Of a stretch of 64,000 nt of DNA, positions 29,201 to 37,597 are shown piece by piece. The notes beneath the pieces are model-generated. The model ran no database searches, was not told the DNA's origin, and saw only the letters and a list, made by a program, of their open reading frames with translations. The position numbers and the translations under genes are program-made. This DNA comes from Aquimarina megaterium XH134 (GTDB taxonomy: Bacteria; Bacteroidota; Bacteroidia; Flavobacteriales; Flavobacteriaceae), in NCBI RefSeq assembly GCF_000520975.1, contig NZ_JACB01000005.1, positions 1-64,000 on the forward strand, given 5' to 3'. How positions within the stretch are numbered: the first letter of the stretch is position 1; every line of letters starts with the position of its first letter.

Positions 29201-29835
29201 TCTCTAATATTATCGATGGACAATATTACTATGGATCACAAGCTATAGAAGCTAATTTTAAGAAAAATGCAGGTAGGTATGCGATACTTCACCTGGCGTT
29301 GCATGGGGATGTAGACAATGAGCGACCAGAGAATTCAAGACTCTATTTTACCAAAAGTAAAGATACGATAGAGGATAACCTGTTGTATAGCCACGAATTA
29401 TTTGCTTTGGATATTCCGGCAGAACTTACTGTACTTAGCGCCTGTTATACAGGTACCGGTAAGATTGCTAAGGGAGAAGGGATTATGAGTTTAGGAAGTG
29501 CTTTTCAATATGCGGGTACTAAAAGTTTGCTCTTAAGCAGTTGGGAAGTATCGGATCAAACCACTCCAGAATTGATGCAATACTTCTATACCAACCTTAA
29601 AGCAGGGATGAATAAGGCAAAAGCATTACAACAGGCCAAATTGCAATACTTGGCTACGGCAAATGTCAATCGTACACAACCGTTCTATTGGGGAGGGTTT
29701 TACCTGGTAGGAGATTCGTCACCAATTGCTTTTGAGAGTAATACCCTGTGGTATTGGGTAACATTGGTATTACTTGTATTGATCGTAGTAGGTTTGTTTT
29801 GGTATAGGAGAAGGGTAAAGAATGTGAAATTTTAA
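26260..29835 (+). CDS. Exported TPR-CHAT caspase-like protein
   Basis: 1,191 residues. An N-terminal hydrophobic signal ends near GYTQA (about residue 33). About a dozen TPR units follow (roughly 40-590), many with a 42-residue period and the motif YDKALxYYxKALxIR plus FGxxHPxVAxSY, as in kinesin-light-chain-type TPRs. The C-terminal CHAT domain (about 860-1150) has the putative catalytic dyad H1015 (HLALHG) and C1062 (LSACYTG). A single membrane helix near 1163-1181 is followed by a basic tail. This predicts a periplasmic or surface-facing protease-like domain anchored in the membrane. Some CHAT proteins are caspase-like proteases acting in conflict or death systems; the target here is unknown. 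No CRISPR or effector genes are adjacent. The central TPR codons look more AT-rich than the CHAT part. Confidence 0.88.
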   Translation: MIITIQSILYKNALLYCVIGMCFLYTTLGYTQAVTDTTVASQHFTKADVLLTDSKLDSAVVYFKKALLIYQKANAWERVARCYNKIAESQWRDGKYDKSYKNAQKVLEISKKHLSEHNEEKASAYDNIGKYYESNNLDYKTALDYYEKGLKIKLKNYPKNHPAIANSYSRIGNIYYLKGDYDKALIYQKKAFDMRIKAFGEHHLDVAISYINMGNTLFMQRKYDKALLYYQKSLTIREEQLGSYNLRTCISYFNIGLIYYKKEEYDQALQYLDLVLSNRIQILQKNHKRVAICYRVIGDIYRKKGEYNKALFYYKNNLTILMYLYGKNHHILITALDQVGVCYKKRGEYDKALYYYNQAINIEKKLSRQGKKIYFSVYNNIGVVYKYKGAYDKALTYLKKGLTINIEAKGEDHHSVATINNNIGNIYRLKGEYDQSLLYYKKALAIRTQLFDQKNSDIAESYYDIGQLYTLKKEYDKALYYTNKALTIRIAVFGKNHPGVADSYESIGNNIYHAQTDYNTALEYYQKALTIRQQIFGEHHPKVAQSYTKIAKVYATQKEFASSLTYYNKAIAANIKPDTQTKATFTPEHYLNLDVLLSSLLGKAKTYTALYTESNNINDLNGAIQTYQKADALIHTIRETYTNYQDKVRFAQKAAAVYQGAIATQLLVYDTKKEQSSLEQAFYYAEKSKANTLKELLTDANAKTYTGLPADLVALEKELRIDKAFYQSKITELYSGSRMSTKDSLKMVRYENTLFDISNRQDSLIAVLEQNYPKYYQLKHENAIVTVRDIQHHLNDNTTVLEFFTSERITYAFTISKDKIAVQELATPNLTTTIEQLRKAITSQNLAAYKTTAHALYNQLMAPIANTLRQAQSDTFAGDELIIIPDGPLWHLNFELLLTQKDTTNNPADLSYLLKEYAITYANAANLLFAKDKSEQLTQQRQECLAFSFSDSTITTNTMSLATLRNTGIDLPGTRKEIKAISNIIDGQYYYGSQAIEANFKKNAGRYAILHLALHGDVDNERPENSRLYFTKSKDTIEDNLLYSHELFALDIPAELTVLSACYTGTGKIAKGEGIMSLGSAFQYAGTKSLLLSSWEVSDQTTPELMQYFYTNLKAGMNKAKALQQAKLQYLATANVNRTQPFYWGGFYLVGDSSPIAFESNTLWYWVTLVLLVLIVVGLFWYRRRVKNVKF

Positions 29836-29873
29836 TATTGAAGTACCATTGTTTATACTAATAATTATTAGCC

Positions 29874-29901
29874 TTGTCATCCCAGCGTAGGCTGGGATCC
29901 A
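29874..29901 (+). repeat. Left 28-bp inverted repeat of the GIY-YIG cassette
   Basis: TTGTCATCCCAGCGTAGGCT... Its reverse complement is identical over all 28 bases to 30218-30245. Each copy also contains an internal palindrome (ATCCCAGC...GCTGGGAT), the hallmark of REP-like elements. Confidence 0.9.
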
Positions 29902-29913
29902 AAACACACTAAT

Positions 29914-30216
29914 ATGCTTAAACCAAAACATCAATATGCCGTATATATAATTACCAATAAGAAAAACGGAACGCTCTATATTGGTATGACCAATAATTTA
30001 GAAAGAAGAGTCTTTGAACATAAAAATAAATTGATTGATGGTTTTACTAAAAAGTATGAACTGGATATGCTAGTATATTTTGAAATATATAAATATGTAA
30101 ATGATGCTATAACTAGAGAAAAAAGATTAAAATCATGGAATCGACAATGGAAAATTAATCTCATAGAAGAAGATAATCCTAATTGGAAGGATTTGGCATG
30201 TGACTGGTACGATTAA
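29914..30216 (+). CDS. Single-domain GIY-YIG endonuclease
   Basis: 100 residues. GIY-YIG fold: HQYAVYIITNKKNGTLYIGM (the GIY and YIG equivalents), TNNLERRVFEHK with the conserved Arg, and ITREKRLKSWNRQWK with the metal-binding Glu. Family knowledge: stand-alone URI/UvrC-like GIY-YIG proteins in many bacteria cut DNA with Mg2+; several are associated with repeats. It sits between perfect 28-bp inverted repeats, 13 nt from the left one and 1 nt from the right one, with no room for other genes. That suggests the nuclease acts on or moves with these repeats. Confidence 0.9.
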   Translation: MLKPKHQYAVYIITNKKNGTLYIGMTNNLERRVFEHKNKLIDGFTKKYELDMLVYFEIYKYVNDAITREKRLKSWNRQWKINLIEEDNPNWKDLACDWYD

Positions 30217-30217
30217 A

Positions 30218-30245
30218 TGGATCCCAGCCTACGCTGGGATGACAA
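30218..30245 (-). repeat. Right 28-bp inverted repeat of the GIY-YIG cassette
   Basis: Exact reverse complement of 29874-29901. The two repeats define a unit of 372 bp. No clear target-site duplication was seen at its borders. Confidence 0.9.
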
Positions 30246-30285
30246 ATTGCTGGGAAGAAAAAAGATAAGAAAACAATAACTTACC

Positions 30286-30360
30286 TTGCCATCCCAGACT
30301 TGATTCGGGATCCATTATCGTGTTATCCAAAGTGGATTCCTGTCTACGCTGGAATGACAG
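30286..30360. repeat. Pair of REP-like palindromes in opposite orientation
   Basis: 30286-30314 starts TTGCCATCCC and ends GGGATCCA; 30333-30360 starts TGGATTCC and ends GGAATGACAG. They have the same ends as the GIY-YIG cassette repeats but different loops, and face each other like a REPIN pair. They could be non-autonomous relatives of the cassette. Confidence 0.7.
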
Positions 30361-30447
30361 GCGAATTTAGATTTAAAATGTGTTACCCTAAGCCCTTCGA
30401 TAAACTTATGTAGCGTCAAAGGGTTGTTTTGGACTCCTCACAGACTA

Positions 30448-30636
30448 TTTACCGATCATCGGTACGTGTATAGTAATCCTCGCAATACGAATACCTTTCT
30501 GCGCATTCCTTTTATCGGTCATCGGTATAGGTATATCGATCAGCGCAATAGGGATACCCTTCCCCGCATTCTTTTTATCGACCAGCGGTATACCGGCACC
30601 TTCCCCCGCAAAGGGGAAACCAATCCCCGCAATAGG
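30448..30636. repeat. 63-bp tandem repeat, GC-richer than surroundings
   Basis: Units at 30448-30510 and 30511-30573 are both 63 bp and start TTTACCGATCATCGGTA / TTTATCGGTCATCGGTA; a third, diverged unit starts at 30574 with TTTATCGACCAGCGGTA. Because 63 is divisible by three, an open frame (30424-30687) runs through with a 21-residue period (DHRY...RNxxTxxRI). The predicted peptide is extremely Arg-rich and has no start context, so I treat it as repeat DNA, not a gene. The following stretch to about 30900 holds nothing recognised. Confidence 0.6.
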
Positions 30637-30928
30637 GTAAGGCTCCCTCGCTGCGCGGAGATCTCAACCCTGTGCGCGGGCCAGTAATAGCAATAGATTG
30701 CTAATAACCTGAGTCCGATTATCTGAAATGCGTCAGCTTGAGACATCCAATAAAAAATTTATCCAGTGTTAAAACTGACGTTCCAAAGCAGAGCTTTGAA
30801 ATCTTTTTTCACCAGTATAAGATTTGTTTTGCGTTAAAAAATCTTGAAACCTTGGAAAGATTTTAGCACAATAAATCTGGTTTTCAGTGAAATTGAAAAA
30901 TACCTTGAAAAAAGTGCCTTTTCTTTTG

Positions 30929-30962
30929 GTTCGTTTTCTTTGGGCAAGCAAAGAAAATGAAC
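30929..30962. repeat. Long hairpin-forming repeat
   Basis: GTTCGTTTTCTTT and AAAGAAAATGAAC form a 13-bp stem with one mismatch around GGGCAAGC. I recall similar sequences between genes in flavobacterial genomes. No gene nearby on either strand would clearly use it as terminator. Confidence 0.5.
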
Positions 30963-31164
30963 AGAAAGCCAAAACAAAGGAAATTAGATGAAATTTAGAA
31001 GTATATAAGTTTATGAAAAACAAATCATTATAAAATACGTCAATGGTAGTGAAATTCTATTAAGAATTTTATATCGACCTTTCGATAAATTCAAGGTGGT
31101 AAGCATTTCAATGCTAAAAAGCTATTCGAGAAAGCCCTGTTACTGATGTTTTTTTTAGATGTGT

Positions 31165-31382
31165 ATTTAAAACCTGAGTTCGACTTAAGAAAATTTACGT
31201 CAGTCAGAGTGATTTTCGGTAGAAAATTGTACTTCGACCTAGCTCAGCAGAACTATCGAAGACAAGTAAATTTTCAAGTAAAAGCCTAATTTCGATACAA
31301 TTTTTCTCCGTTTCACTATGAAAAATCACTCAATTTGACGGCTTTTTAAAACTAAATCTAGACCGAACTCAGATTTAAAGTG
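31165..31382. repeat. Large imperfect inverted-repeat element
   Basis: Left arm about 31165-31232 contains, in order, TTTAAAACCTGAGTTCG, AAAATTTACGTCAGTCAGAG, TGATTTTCGGTAG and AAAATTGTAC. The right arm, read in reverse complement from 31382 to about 31300, contains TTTAAATCTGAGTTCGG, GTCAAATTGAG, TGATTTTTCATAG and AAAATTGTATCGA in the same order. The arms are roughly 70-85 nt and the core about 70 nt. No open frame is inside. A piece of the left arm recurs at 1371-1393. It looks like a MITE-like or large structured repeat. Confidence 0.6.
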
Positions 31383-31392
31383 TCTACCTACA

Positions 31393-34206
31393 TTACTTCT
31401 TGATAAAACTTTTAACGATATCTTCTTTAGGGTATTTGATTTTTATGAAATAACAGCCTTTAGAAAATCGACTAACATTGATTTGTAATGTATTATCTAC
31501 AATATCAACAGAGGACTGTCTCAATATTTCTTTTCCCGAAATATCATACATGAAAACTTGTATGTTTTCTGGAAGCTCATCAAAATCAAATGAAACACTA
31601 AGGAAGGTGTCTGCCGGATTAGGAAAAACCTGGATAGTATTGGTAGTTTCTACAGGCAATGGTGGCAGAGGTGGAGGCGGATTTTCATTATCCCCTGTCG
31701 TAAACGAAAAATAAGATGTCCAATCCCCGGTATCATTGTCTTTTATCCTCCAGCAATATTCTGTATTTATAGTAAGTGTATTTTCTGGAACCACAAACGA
31801 TTCTTCAGATATATTAGACGCTGTAAATATAGGGGCCATTTTGGTGGCATTAGCAGATGCTGGCTTAGAAAATTTATAAAAAGTATTAGGCTCACTTACG
31901 ATATAGATAGTCCCCTGATTATCTACCGTTACTCCTTCTGCCTGGCGAATTCTATCGGGTAAGGTACCATTTGCACCGTTAGGACCAAGATCTAAACGAC
32001 TATATTCTTTTCCGGTGATATCGGTTTCTACTAATGCTCTGGATTCATGACTTAATACAAGAAAATGAGTATTATGACCTATTGTATTGTTTCCTAAATG
32101 ATGTAAACCAGACAAATCTCTAAATCCAAAATTATTTGTAGCAATATCGAATGGATTGGTAACAGTAGGAGGAGTTGATAGATCTGCGGGTACTTCTAAA
32201 GAATATATAGTCAACGGACTTTTTTCTTTCACCAGGATTAATTCGTTTGTATCTGCGGTGTAGCCTACTCCTTCCAGTCCATTATTTGCTCCCCAATTAC
32301 CGGGAAGTTGAATGTAATCTGTTGGATAAGAAATGGTTGTTGTTGTGTTTTCTACTGTAATTTTAACTGCTCGTCCTCTTTTTTCTTCAATAACAAAAAA
32401 ATCGGTACCATTTACCCATACCAAACCTTCTGTATCATTAAAACCTTGTAGCGGAATACTTCTTATAACATCACCATCTAAGTTCAATTCATACAGTCGG
32501 GGAGGATCGTTGATCACAGCAAAAATTGTATTAGTAGTGCTGTTGTAAGTTAATCCGGATAGATCATCAGGAATTTGCGTAATCGTTTTTGGACCCTCGA
32601 TAAGATTAAATTGATCCAGACCCAAACCGATTGTAGGATTTGGAGGGGGAGGGGGGTCTATGGGGCTACAATCGGTTATTTCTAAAGTATAAGAACTTGC
32701 GGAGCCTGACCATTCTAAAGTAGGAGTAATGGAAATATTTTCTGAAGCATTATCTGGTCGAATTAATGCTAATTCATTATTTTCTACAGCACCTGGTGCT
32801 ACTGCACCGATATCGGCATTTACCCTTAGCCTGCCTAAAATATCATCTGCAGGAAGCTGATCTGCTCTTGCCATATTAATAGCAGGACTATTGGTCCCGG
32901 GTGTTCCATACGTGTTTACTAAACGCTCGAATGCTTCTCTAATGGTAACCGAACCATCTTTAAATTGGTTTAAAGAAGAATTATAATGGGGAATGATTAG
33001 ATTGTTTTGATCTCCTAACAGTGGATTAGCCGTTATACCATTTGCATCATCTGCACTATTAATTTTATCACTGCTATCTTGAGGTATAGGAGTACCATTA
33101 TTCCAATATAAGTTAGTGTCTAAAGTATAGGTGTCGGTATGAGATATAGGGCAATCTGAAAAATCATTCATAGTCCCTGTAGGGTCAGACCATATATTAT
33201 TGTAAATATTAATATTGTTGATAATAGGATTTGTAGGTTCTCTGTTAAATCTAAAAGCAAATGCATTAGCTGGTAAATCTCCTGTTACTGTATTGTTTCT
33301 GAATGTAATATCTCTACAGCCCTTAATACCAAAAGGGGCTCGCATAGGATTACTACTATTTCCCAGCATTAGGTTATTTTCGATCATGACATCAAAGGCC
33401 TGGTAATGCGGTTCACTGTCTTCTCCTATAAGAACAAAGTTTGTAGCTACTGTTCCTTCCCAATTTAGGAATACATTTCTACGAATCTTAACATTTCTCG
33501 AACCAGTATAGATATCATTACTACCACCACTATCTTTAATAACAATAAAACTACTGGTAGCATTGTTATTTGTACGACCACTACTCGAAAAATCGTTTAA
33601 GAAAATATTATCCTGTATAACTAAGTTTTCTACACTGTTACCATCGATGTGTTCATCAGATCCGGCTTGATTAAAAAATAGGTTTCCCTGAAAAGTGATA
33701 TTGTAAGAGGCAGCATTTACTTTTACAAGATCATTATTGTAGCTATCATGTATAATACAATTCTGAAATGTGATATCATGTACATCGCCATTCCCATCTC
33801 CATCAATATGAATAACTAAGGGAGCAGCACCAGGAGCATCATGAGCTATATCAAAACCATCAAAAGTAATACCGTGGCAACCATTAGGGTTTTTATACGC
33901 GGTAATCACAGTAGTATTGTTGCGTAATTTTGCCATATATGACACTTGTGATTTTACCAAAACACCAGTAGTAAAACTTCCTCGAACTCTAACCCGCCCA
34001 TTGTATGTACCGGGTTTTACCAAGATTGTACTGCCATCTGTAACCGTATTAAGAGCATGTTGGATGGTTGCCCAGGGAGTATCGTTAGAACCATCGCCAC
34101 TAGAATCATTTCCTTTTGTAGCTACGTAGTAGGTGGTTTGGCCTGTTAAAGAAATAGAGATAATAAGTAGTAAGAATAATAGTGTTTTTTTCATTTGACT
34201 TTTCAT
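31393..34206 (-). CDS. T9SS-sorted beta-helix / SdiA-regulated propeller protein
   Basis: 937 residues; the start may instead be the ATG at 34194 (MKKTLLFLLL). Signal peptide, then a right-handed parallel beta-helix (about 25-470) starting TYYVATKGNDSSGDGS and with many NNxF/INNIxIYNN turns, as in polysaccharide lyases and related surface proteins. An Fn3-like domain starts at about 475 (SITPTLEWSGSASSYTLEI). An SdiA-regulated/YjiK-type beta-propeller occupies about 520-785 (DLSGLTYNSTTNTIFAV, DTEGLVWVNGTDFFVIEE). The second half of the Fn3 fold resumes at about 788 (PIFTASNISEESF...EYCWRIKD). A Pro-rich linker and a T9SS type A sorting domain (IQVFPNPADTFLSVSF) end the protein. Expected at the cell surface. 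The substrate is unknown; catalysis is not proven. Confidence 0.88.
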   Translation of the reverse strand: MKSQMKKTLLFLLLIISISLTGQTTYYVATKGNDSSGDGSNDTPWATIQHALNTVTDGSTILVKPGTYNGRVRVRGSFTTGVLVKSQVSYMAKLRNNTTVITAYKNPNGCHGITFDGFDIAHDAPGAAPLVIHIDGDGNGDVHDITFQNCIIHDSYNNDLVKVNAASYNITFQGNLFFNQAGSDEHIDGNSVENLVIQDNIFLNDFSSSGRTNNNATSSFIVIKDSGGSNDIYTGSRNVKIRRNVFLNWEGTVATNFVLIGEDSEPHYQAFDVMIENNLMLGNSSNPMRAPFGIKGCRDITFRNNTVTGDLPANAFAFRFNREPTNPIINNINIYNNIWSDPTGTMNDFSDCPISHTDTYTLDTNLYWNNGTPIPQDSSDKINSADDANGITANPLLGDQNNLIIPHYNSSLNQFKDGSVTIREAFERLVNTYGTPGTNSPAINMARADQLPADDILGRLRVNADIGAVAPGAVENNELALIRPDNASENISITPTLEWSGSASSYTLEITDCSPIDPPPPPNPTIGLGLDQFNLIEGPKTITQIPDDLSGLTYNSTTNTIFAVINDPPRLYELNLDGDVIRSIPLQGFNDTEGLVWVNGTDFFVIEEKRGRAVKITVENTTTTISYPTDYIQLPGNWGANNGLEGVGYTADTNELILVKEKSPLTIYSLEVPADLSTPPTVTNPFDIATNNFGFRDLSGLHHLGNNTIGHNTHFLVLSHESRALVETDITGKEYSRLDLGPNGANGTLPDRIRQAEGVTVDNQGTIYIVSEPNTFYKFSKPASANATKMAPIFTASNISEESFVVPENTLTINTEYCWRIKDNDTGDWTSYFSFTTGDNENPPPPLPPLPVETTNTIQVFPNPADTFLSVSFDFDELPENIQVFMYDISGKEILRQSSVDIVDNTLQINVSRFSKGCYFIKIKYPKEDIVKSFIKK

Positions 34207-34317
34207 TTAATGTTGGGATATGTCACTAAATCAGTAGAAGTCAACTTCTTCTATAGATTTGTTTACAAAAAATAAAGGGACAAAGTGTAAAATTAAATGA
34301 ATTAATGCATAAAATAC

Positions 34318-34333
34318 CCCCTGTTTTCAGTGA
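34318..34333 (+). promoter_or_regulatory. Weak match to the CCCCTG-N6-GTGA box
   Basis: CCCCTGTTTTCAGTGA resembles the box shared by the two operons at 47.4 and 56.6 kb, differing in the six central bases. It lies upstream of the minus-strand gene at 34206 but in the opposite orientation, and no TAnnTTTG element follows at the 22-nt spacing. It may be unrelated or a divergent site. Confidence 0.25.
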
Positions 34334-34515
34334 AAAAAAGCTTGATAATTTGAGGATTTCTATTAAAATTAGAGCAGGTAAAGTGTAGTTTTTAGTATAG
34401 AAAAGTGTAAAAATCTATATAAGGAAGGAATGCTTTATAATTTTATTTTTTCTGATTTCGGATATGGGGTAATCAGGACGATATTGCTGCATATTCGAAA
34501 CATACCAGAAAAAAT

Positions 34516-34551
34516 AAACCCTTCAAAAGTTCTTGAACTTGTGAAGGGTTT
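34516..34551 (-). terminator. Terminator of the acyl-CoA carboxylase operon
   Basis: AAACCCTTCA and TGAAGGGTTT form a 10-bp stem, continued by AAGTTC/GAACTT after a one-base bulge. On the minus strand it is followed by TATTTTTTCT. It lies just after the carboxyltransferase stop codon. Confidence 0.85.
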
Positions 34552-34561
34552 GTATATACAT

Positions 34562-36103
34562 CTACAAAGGAATATTCCCATGTTTTCGATCAGGACGCTC
34601 GACAATTTTATTTTCGAGCATGCTAAATCCTTTAATTAGTTTTCTTCGGGTATTTTTAGGCAAGATAACTTCATCTACAAAACCACGTTGTGCAGCTCTG
34701 TATGGATTAGCGAATTTCTCTGCATACTCAGCTTCTTTTTCGGCAAGTTTGGCTGCCGGATCATCTGATGCTTTGATTTCTTTTCTAAAAATAATCTCAC
34801 TGGCACCTTTGGCACCCATCACTGCAATTTCTGCAGAAGGCCAGGCAAAGTTAAGATCTGCACCAATATGCTTAGAATTCATCACATCATATGCACCACC
34901 ATAGGCTTTACGTGTAATTACTGTTACCTTAGGTACGGTAGCTTCACTTAAGGCATATAACAATTTAGCTCCGTGTACAATAATACCATTCCATTCCTGA
35001 TCAGTTCCCGGTAAGAACCCAGGAACATCTACCAATACTAACAAAGGGATATTAAAGCAATCACAGAAACGTGTAAATCGCGCAGCTTTTTTAGAACTAT
35101 TTACATCCAAAACTCCAGCCAGAAATTGAGGTTGATTGGCTACAATCCCAATACTTCTTCCGCCCAGACGAGCAAAACCTACAATGATATTCTCTGCATA
35201 GTCTTTATGAATTTCATAGAAGGAGTCTGTATCAATAATCCCGCTAATTACCTCGTGCATGTCATAAGGTTTGTTGGGATTATCAGGAACAATAGAAGAG
35301 AGGTTGTCTCTTACTTCGTCGCTTAAGGTATATTCTAATTTTTTAGGTTGCTCTTTATTACTTTGTGGTAGGTAACTTAATAGCTTTTTTACATCTTCGA
35401 GGCATTCTATATCATTAGAAGATGTAATGTGTGCTACTCCTGATTTTGTAGAATGAGTACTGGCACCACCTAATTCTTCAGAAGTAACTTCTTCGTTGGT
35501 TACTGTTTTTACCACATTAGGCCCGGTAACAAACATATAGCTGGTATCTTCTACCATCATTGTAAAATCTGTCATTGCAGGAGAATATACAGCACCACCT
35601 GCGCAGGGTCCCATAATAGCAGAGATCTGGGGGATTACCCCAGAGGCTTGTACATTTTTATAAAAAATATCGGCGTACCCACCCAGAGAGCGAACTCCTT
35701 CCTGGATTCTGGCACCACCAGAATCATTAAGCCCTATAATCGGTGCTCCCATTTTTACAGCCATATCCATAACTTTACAGATTTTCTCGGCATGAGTTTC
35801 GGATAAAGCACCACCAAAAACGGTAAAGTCTTGTGCGAAAATATAGATTAATCGTCCGTTTACGGTTCCGTATCCTGTAACAACGCCATCGCCATAATAG
35901 ATCTCTTTATCCATTCCAAAATCGGTAGTACGGTGTGTTACCAGGATACCAATTTCTTCAAAAGAGCCTTCATCAAGTAGATATGCTACACGTTCACGGG
36001 CAGTTAATTTTTTCTTTTGATGCTGTTTTTCAATACGTTGCTCACCACCACCTAATTTTGCCTGAGCAATTTTATCTTGTAATGTTTTTATTTTTGAATC
36101 CAT
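34562..36103 (-). CDS. Acyl-CoA carboxylase, carboxyltransferase subunit (propionyl-CoA type)
   Basis: 513 residues, carboxyltransferase fold with both crotonase-like halves: [20 protein letters not shown] and [14 protein letters not shown] in the first half, [14 protein letters not shown] and [18 protein letters not shown] in the second. It transfers CO2 from carboxybiotin to an acyl-CoA. Length and motifs match the beta subunit of propionyl-CoA carboxylases; methylmalonyl-CoA decarboxylase-like use in reverse is less likely because no membrane subunit is present. It follows the biotin carboxylase gene by 4 nt. Exact acyl-CoA preference cannot be read by eye. Confidence 0.93.
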   Translation of the reverse strand: MDSKIKTLQDKIAQAKLGGGEQRIEKQHQKKKLTARERVAYLLDEGSFEEIGILVTHRTTDFGMDKEIYYGDGVVTGYGTVNGRLIYIFAQDFTVFGGALSETHAEKICKVMDMAVKMGAPIIGLNDSGGARIQEGVRSLGGYADIFYKNVQASGVIPQISAIMGPCAGGAVYSPAMTDFTMMVEDTSYMFVTGPNVVKTVTNEEVTSEELGGASTHSTKSGVAHITSSNDIECLEDVKKLLSYLPQSNKEQPKKLEYTLSDEVRDNLSSIVPDNPNKPYDMHEVISGIIDTDSFYEIHKDYAENIIVGFARLGGRSIGIVANQPQFLAGVLDVNSSKKAARFTRFCDCFNIPLLVLVDVPGFLPGTDQEWNGIIVHGAKLLYALSEATVPKVTVITRKAYGGAYDVMNSKHIGADLNFAWPSAEIAVMGAKGASEIIFRKEIKASDDPAAKLAEKEAEYAEKFANPYRAAQRGFVDEVILPKNTRRKLIKGFSMLENKIVERPDRKHGNIPL

Positions 36104-36107
36104 AATA

Positions 36108-37550
36108 TTAGAGTGTTGGTATGCGTAACGTTTTTTGATCTTCGATGTATTGTTTCATAGCAATTAAGGCAGCAATTTTGGCTTCTTCTTCCATTGCCGA
36201 TTGTATGGTGTCCGGGATAAAATATTTCTTTACAAAATGTGTGTCGAAATCACCAGATTTAAAGGCATCATGTTCAAACACGAATTTACCAAACGATAAT
36301 GTCGTTTGTACTCCTTTAATAGTATAATTGTCAATTGCTTTTATCATTAACTGTATCGCTTCTTCACGAGTTTTTCCGTAGGTAATTAGCTTCGAGAGCA
36401 TGGGATCGTAGTAAATAGGAATATCCATTCCTTCTTCAAAACCATTATCTACTCTAATGCCTTTTCCAACAGGTAATTGATAGGTTTCTAAGTTTCCTAC
36501 ACTGGGTAAGAAATCGTTAAGCGGGTCTTCTGCATAAACTCTTAACTCGAGAGCGTGCCCTTGTATACTTAGATCTTCTTGTTGTATGGGTAGTTTTTCG
36601 CCTCTGGCTACTTTTATTTGTAGTGCTACAAGGTCTGTTCCCGTAATAAGTTCGGTAACAGGGTGCTCTACTTGTAGTCTGGTATTCATTTCGAGGAAGT
36701 AGAAATTATGATTTTCATCTAAAAGAAATTCTACAGTCCCGGCACCGAGGTAGTCACAGGCTTTGGCTACTTTTACGGCTGCTTCTCCCATTTCGGATCG
36801 TAATTCTGGAGAAAGCACTGCAGAGGGAGCTTCTTCAACTACTTTTTGATGTCGTCGTTGTACACTACATTCTCTTTCGAATAAGTGTACTACGTTGCCA
36901 TGGCTATCTGCCATTACTTGTATTTCGATGTGTCTTGGCGAGGCAACATATTTTTCGATAAATACAGAACCATCTCCAAATGCCGAGGTAGCTTCGCTAA
37001 TGGCACGATTCATTTGTGATTCGAGGTCTTTTTCTTCTTCTACCACACGCATCCCTTTTCCACCACCACCTGCAGAGGCTTTAATTAAAATAGGAAAACC
37101 TATTTCTGAAGCGATAGCTTTTGCTTTGGCAACATCGGTAATAGCTTCGTCTATACCTGGTACCATAGGAATATCATAAGCCTTAACAGCATCTTTGGCT
37201 GCTAATTTACTTCCCATCACCTTAATGGCTTTTGATTTAGGGCCTATAAAGATGATATTGTTTTTTTCTACTTCTTCTGCAAAATCTGCATTTTCACTAA
37301 GGAATCCATATCCGGGATGTATCGCATCTACATGTAGTTGTTTAGCAACTTCAATGATTTTGGATCCTAATAAGTAAGATTGGTTAGAAGGAGCTTCACC
37401 AATACAGACGGCTTCATCTGCAAATTTTACGTGTGGAGCGTTTCTGTCTACGGTAGAGTAGATTGCTACGGTTTTGATTCCCATTTTGCGAGCTGTCGTC
37501 ATCACTCTAATTGCAATCTCACCTCTGTTTGCTACTAATATTTTTTTCAT
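36108..37550 (-). CDS. Biotin carboxylase subunit
   Basis: 480 residues. ATP-grasp enzyme that carboxylates biotin using bicarbonate and ATP. Motifs: N-terminal [18 protein letters not shown]-binding loop [28 protein letters not shown] and [16 protein letters not shown]. It lacks a fused biotinyl domain; that is supplied by the separate gene upstream. It should act with the neighbouring carboxyltransferase, cytoplasmic. Confidence 0.95.
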   Translation of the reverse strand: MKKILVANRGEIAIRVMTTARKMGIKTVAIYSTVDRNAPHVKFADEAVCIGEAPSNQSYLLGSKIIEVAKQLHVDAIHPGYGFLSENADFAEEVEKNNIIFIGPKSKAIKVMGSKLAAKDAVKAYDIPMVPGIDEAITDVAKAKAIASEIGFPILIKASAGGGGKGMRVVEEEKDLESQMNRAISEATSAFGDGSVFIEKYVASPRHIEIQVMADSHGNVVHLFERECSVQRRHQKVVEEAPSAVLSPELRSEMGEAAVKVAKACDYLGAGTVEFLLDENHNFYFLEMNTRLQVEHPVTELITGTDLVALQIKVARGEKLPIQQEDLSIQGHALELRVYAEDPLNDFLPSVGNLETYQLPVGKGIRVDNGFEEGMDIPIYYDPMLSKLITYGKTREEAIQLMIKAIDNYTIKGVQTTLSFGKFVFEHDAFKSGDFDTHFVKKYFIPDTIQSAMEEEAKIAALIAMKQYIEDQKTLRIPTL

Positions 37551-37597
37551 ATTAAACTATATTAGAACATATTGTTCTGTTTAATGCCTGTGATAGG

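Noticed and set aside
26260..29835. CRISPR-associated TPR-CHAT protease (Craspase-like)
   Set aside because: There is no CRISPR array or effector nuclease in the window, and this protein has a signal sequence and a membrane anchor.
30424..30687. 87-codon Arg-rich open frame
   Set aside because: The frame is a by-product of a 63-bp tandem repeat; composition is unlike the neighbouring genes and there is no promoter or start context.
34318..34333. Third copy of the CCCCTG-N6-GTGA box
   Set aside because: The central bases differ, no -7 element follows at 22 nt and the orientation is opposite to the nearest downstream gene; kept only as a weak site.
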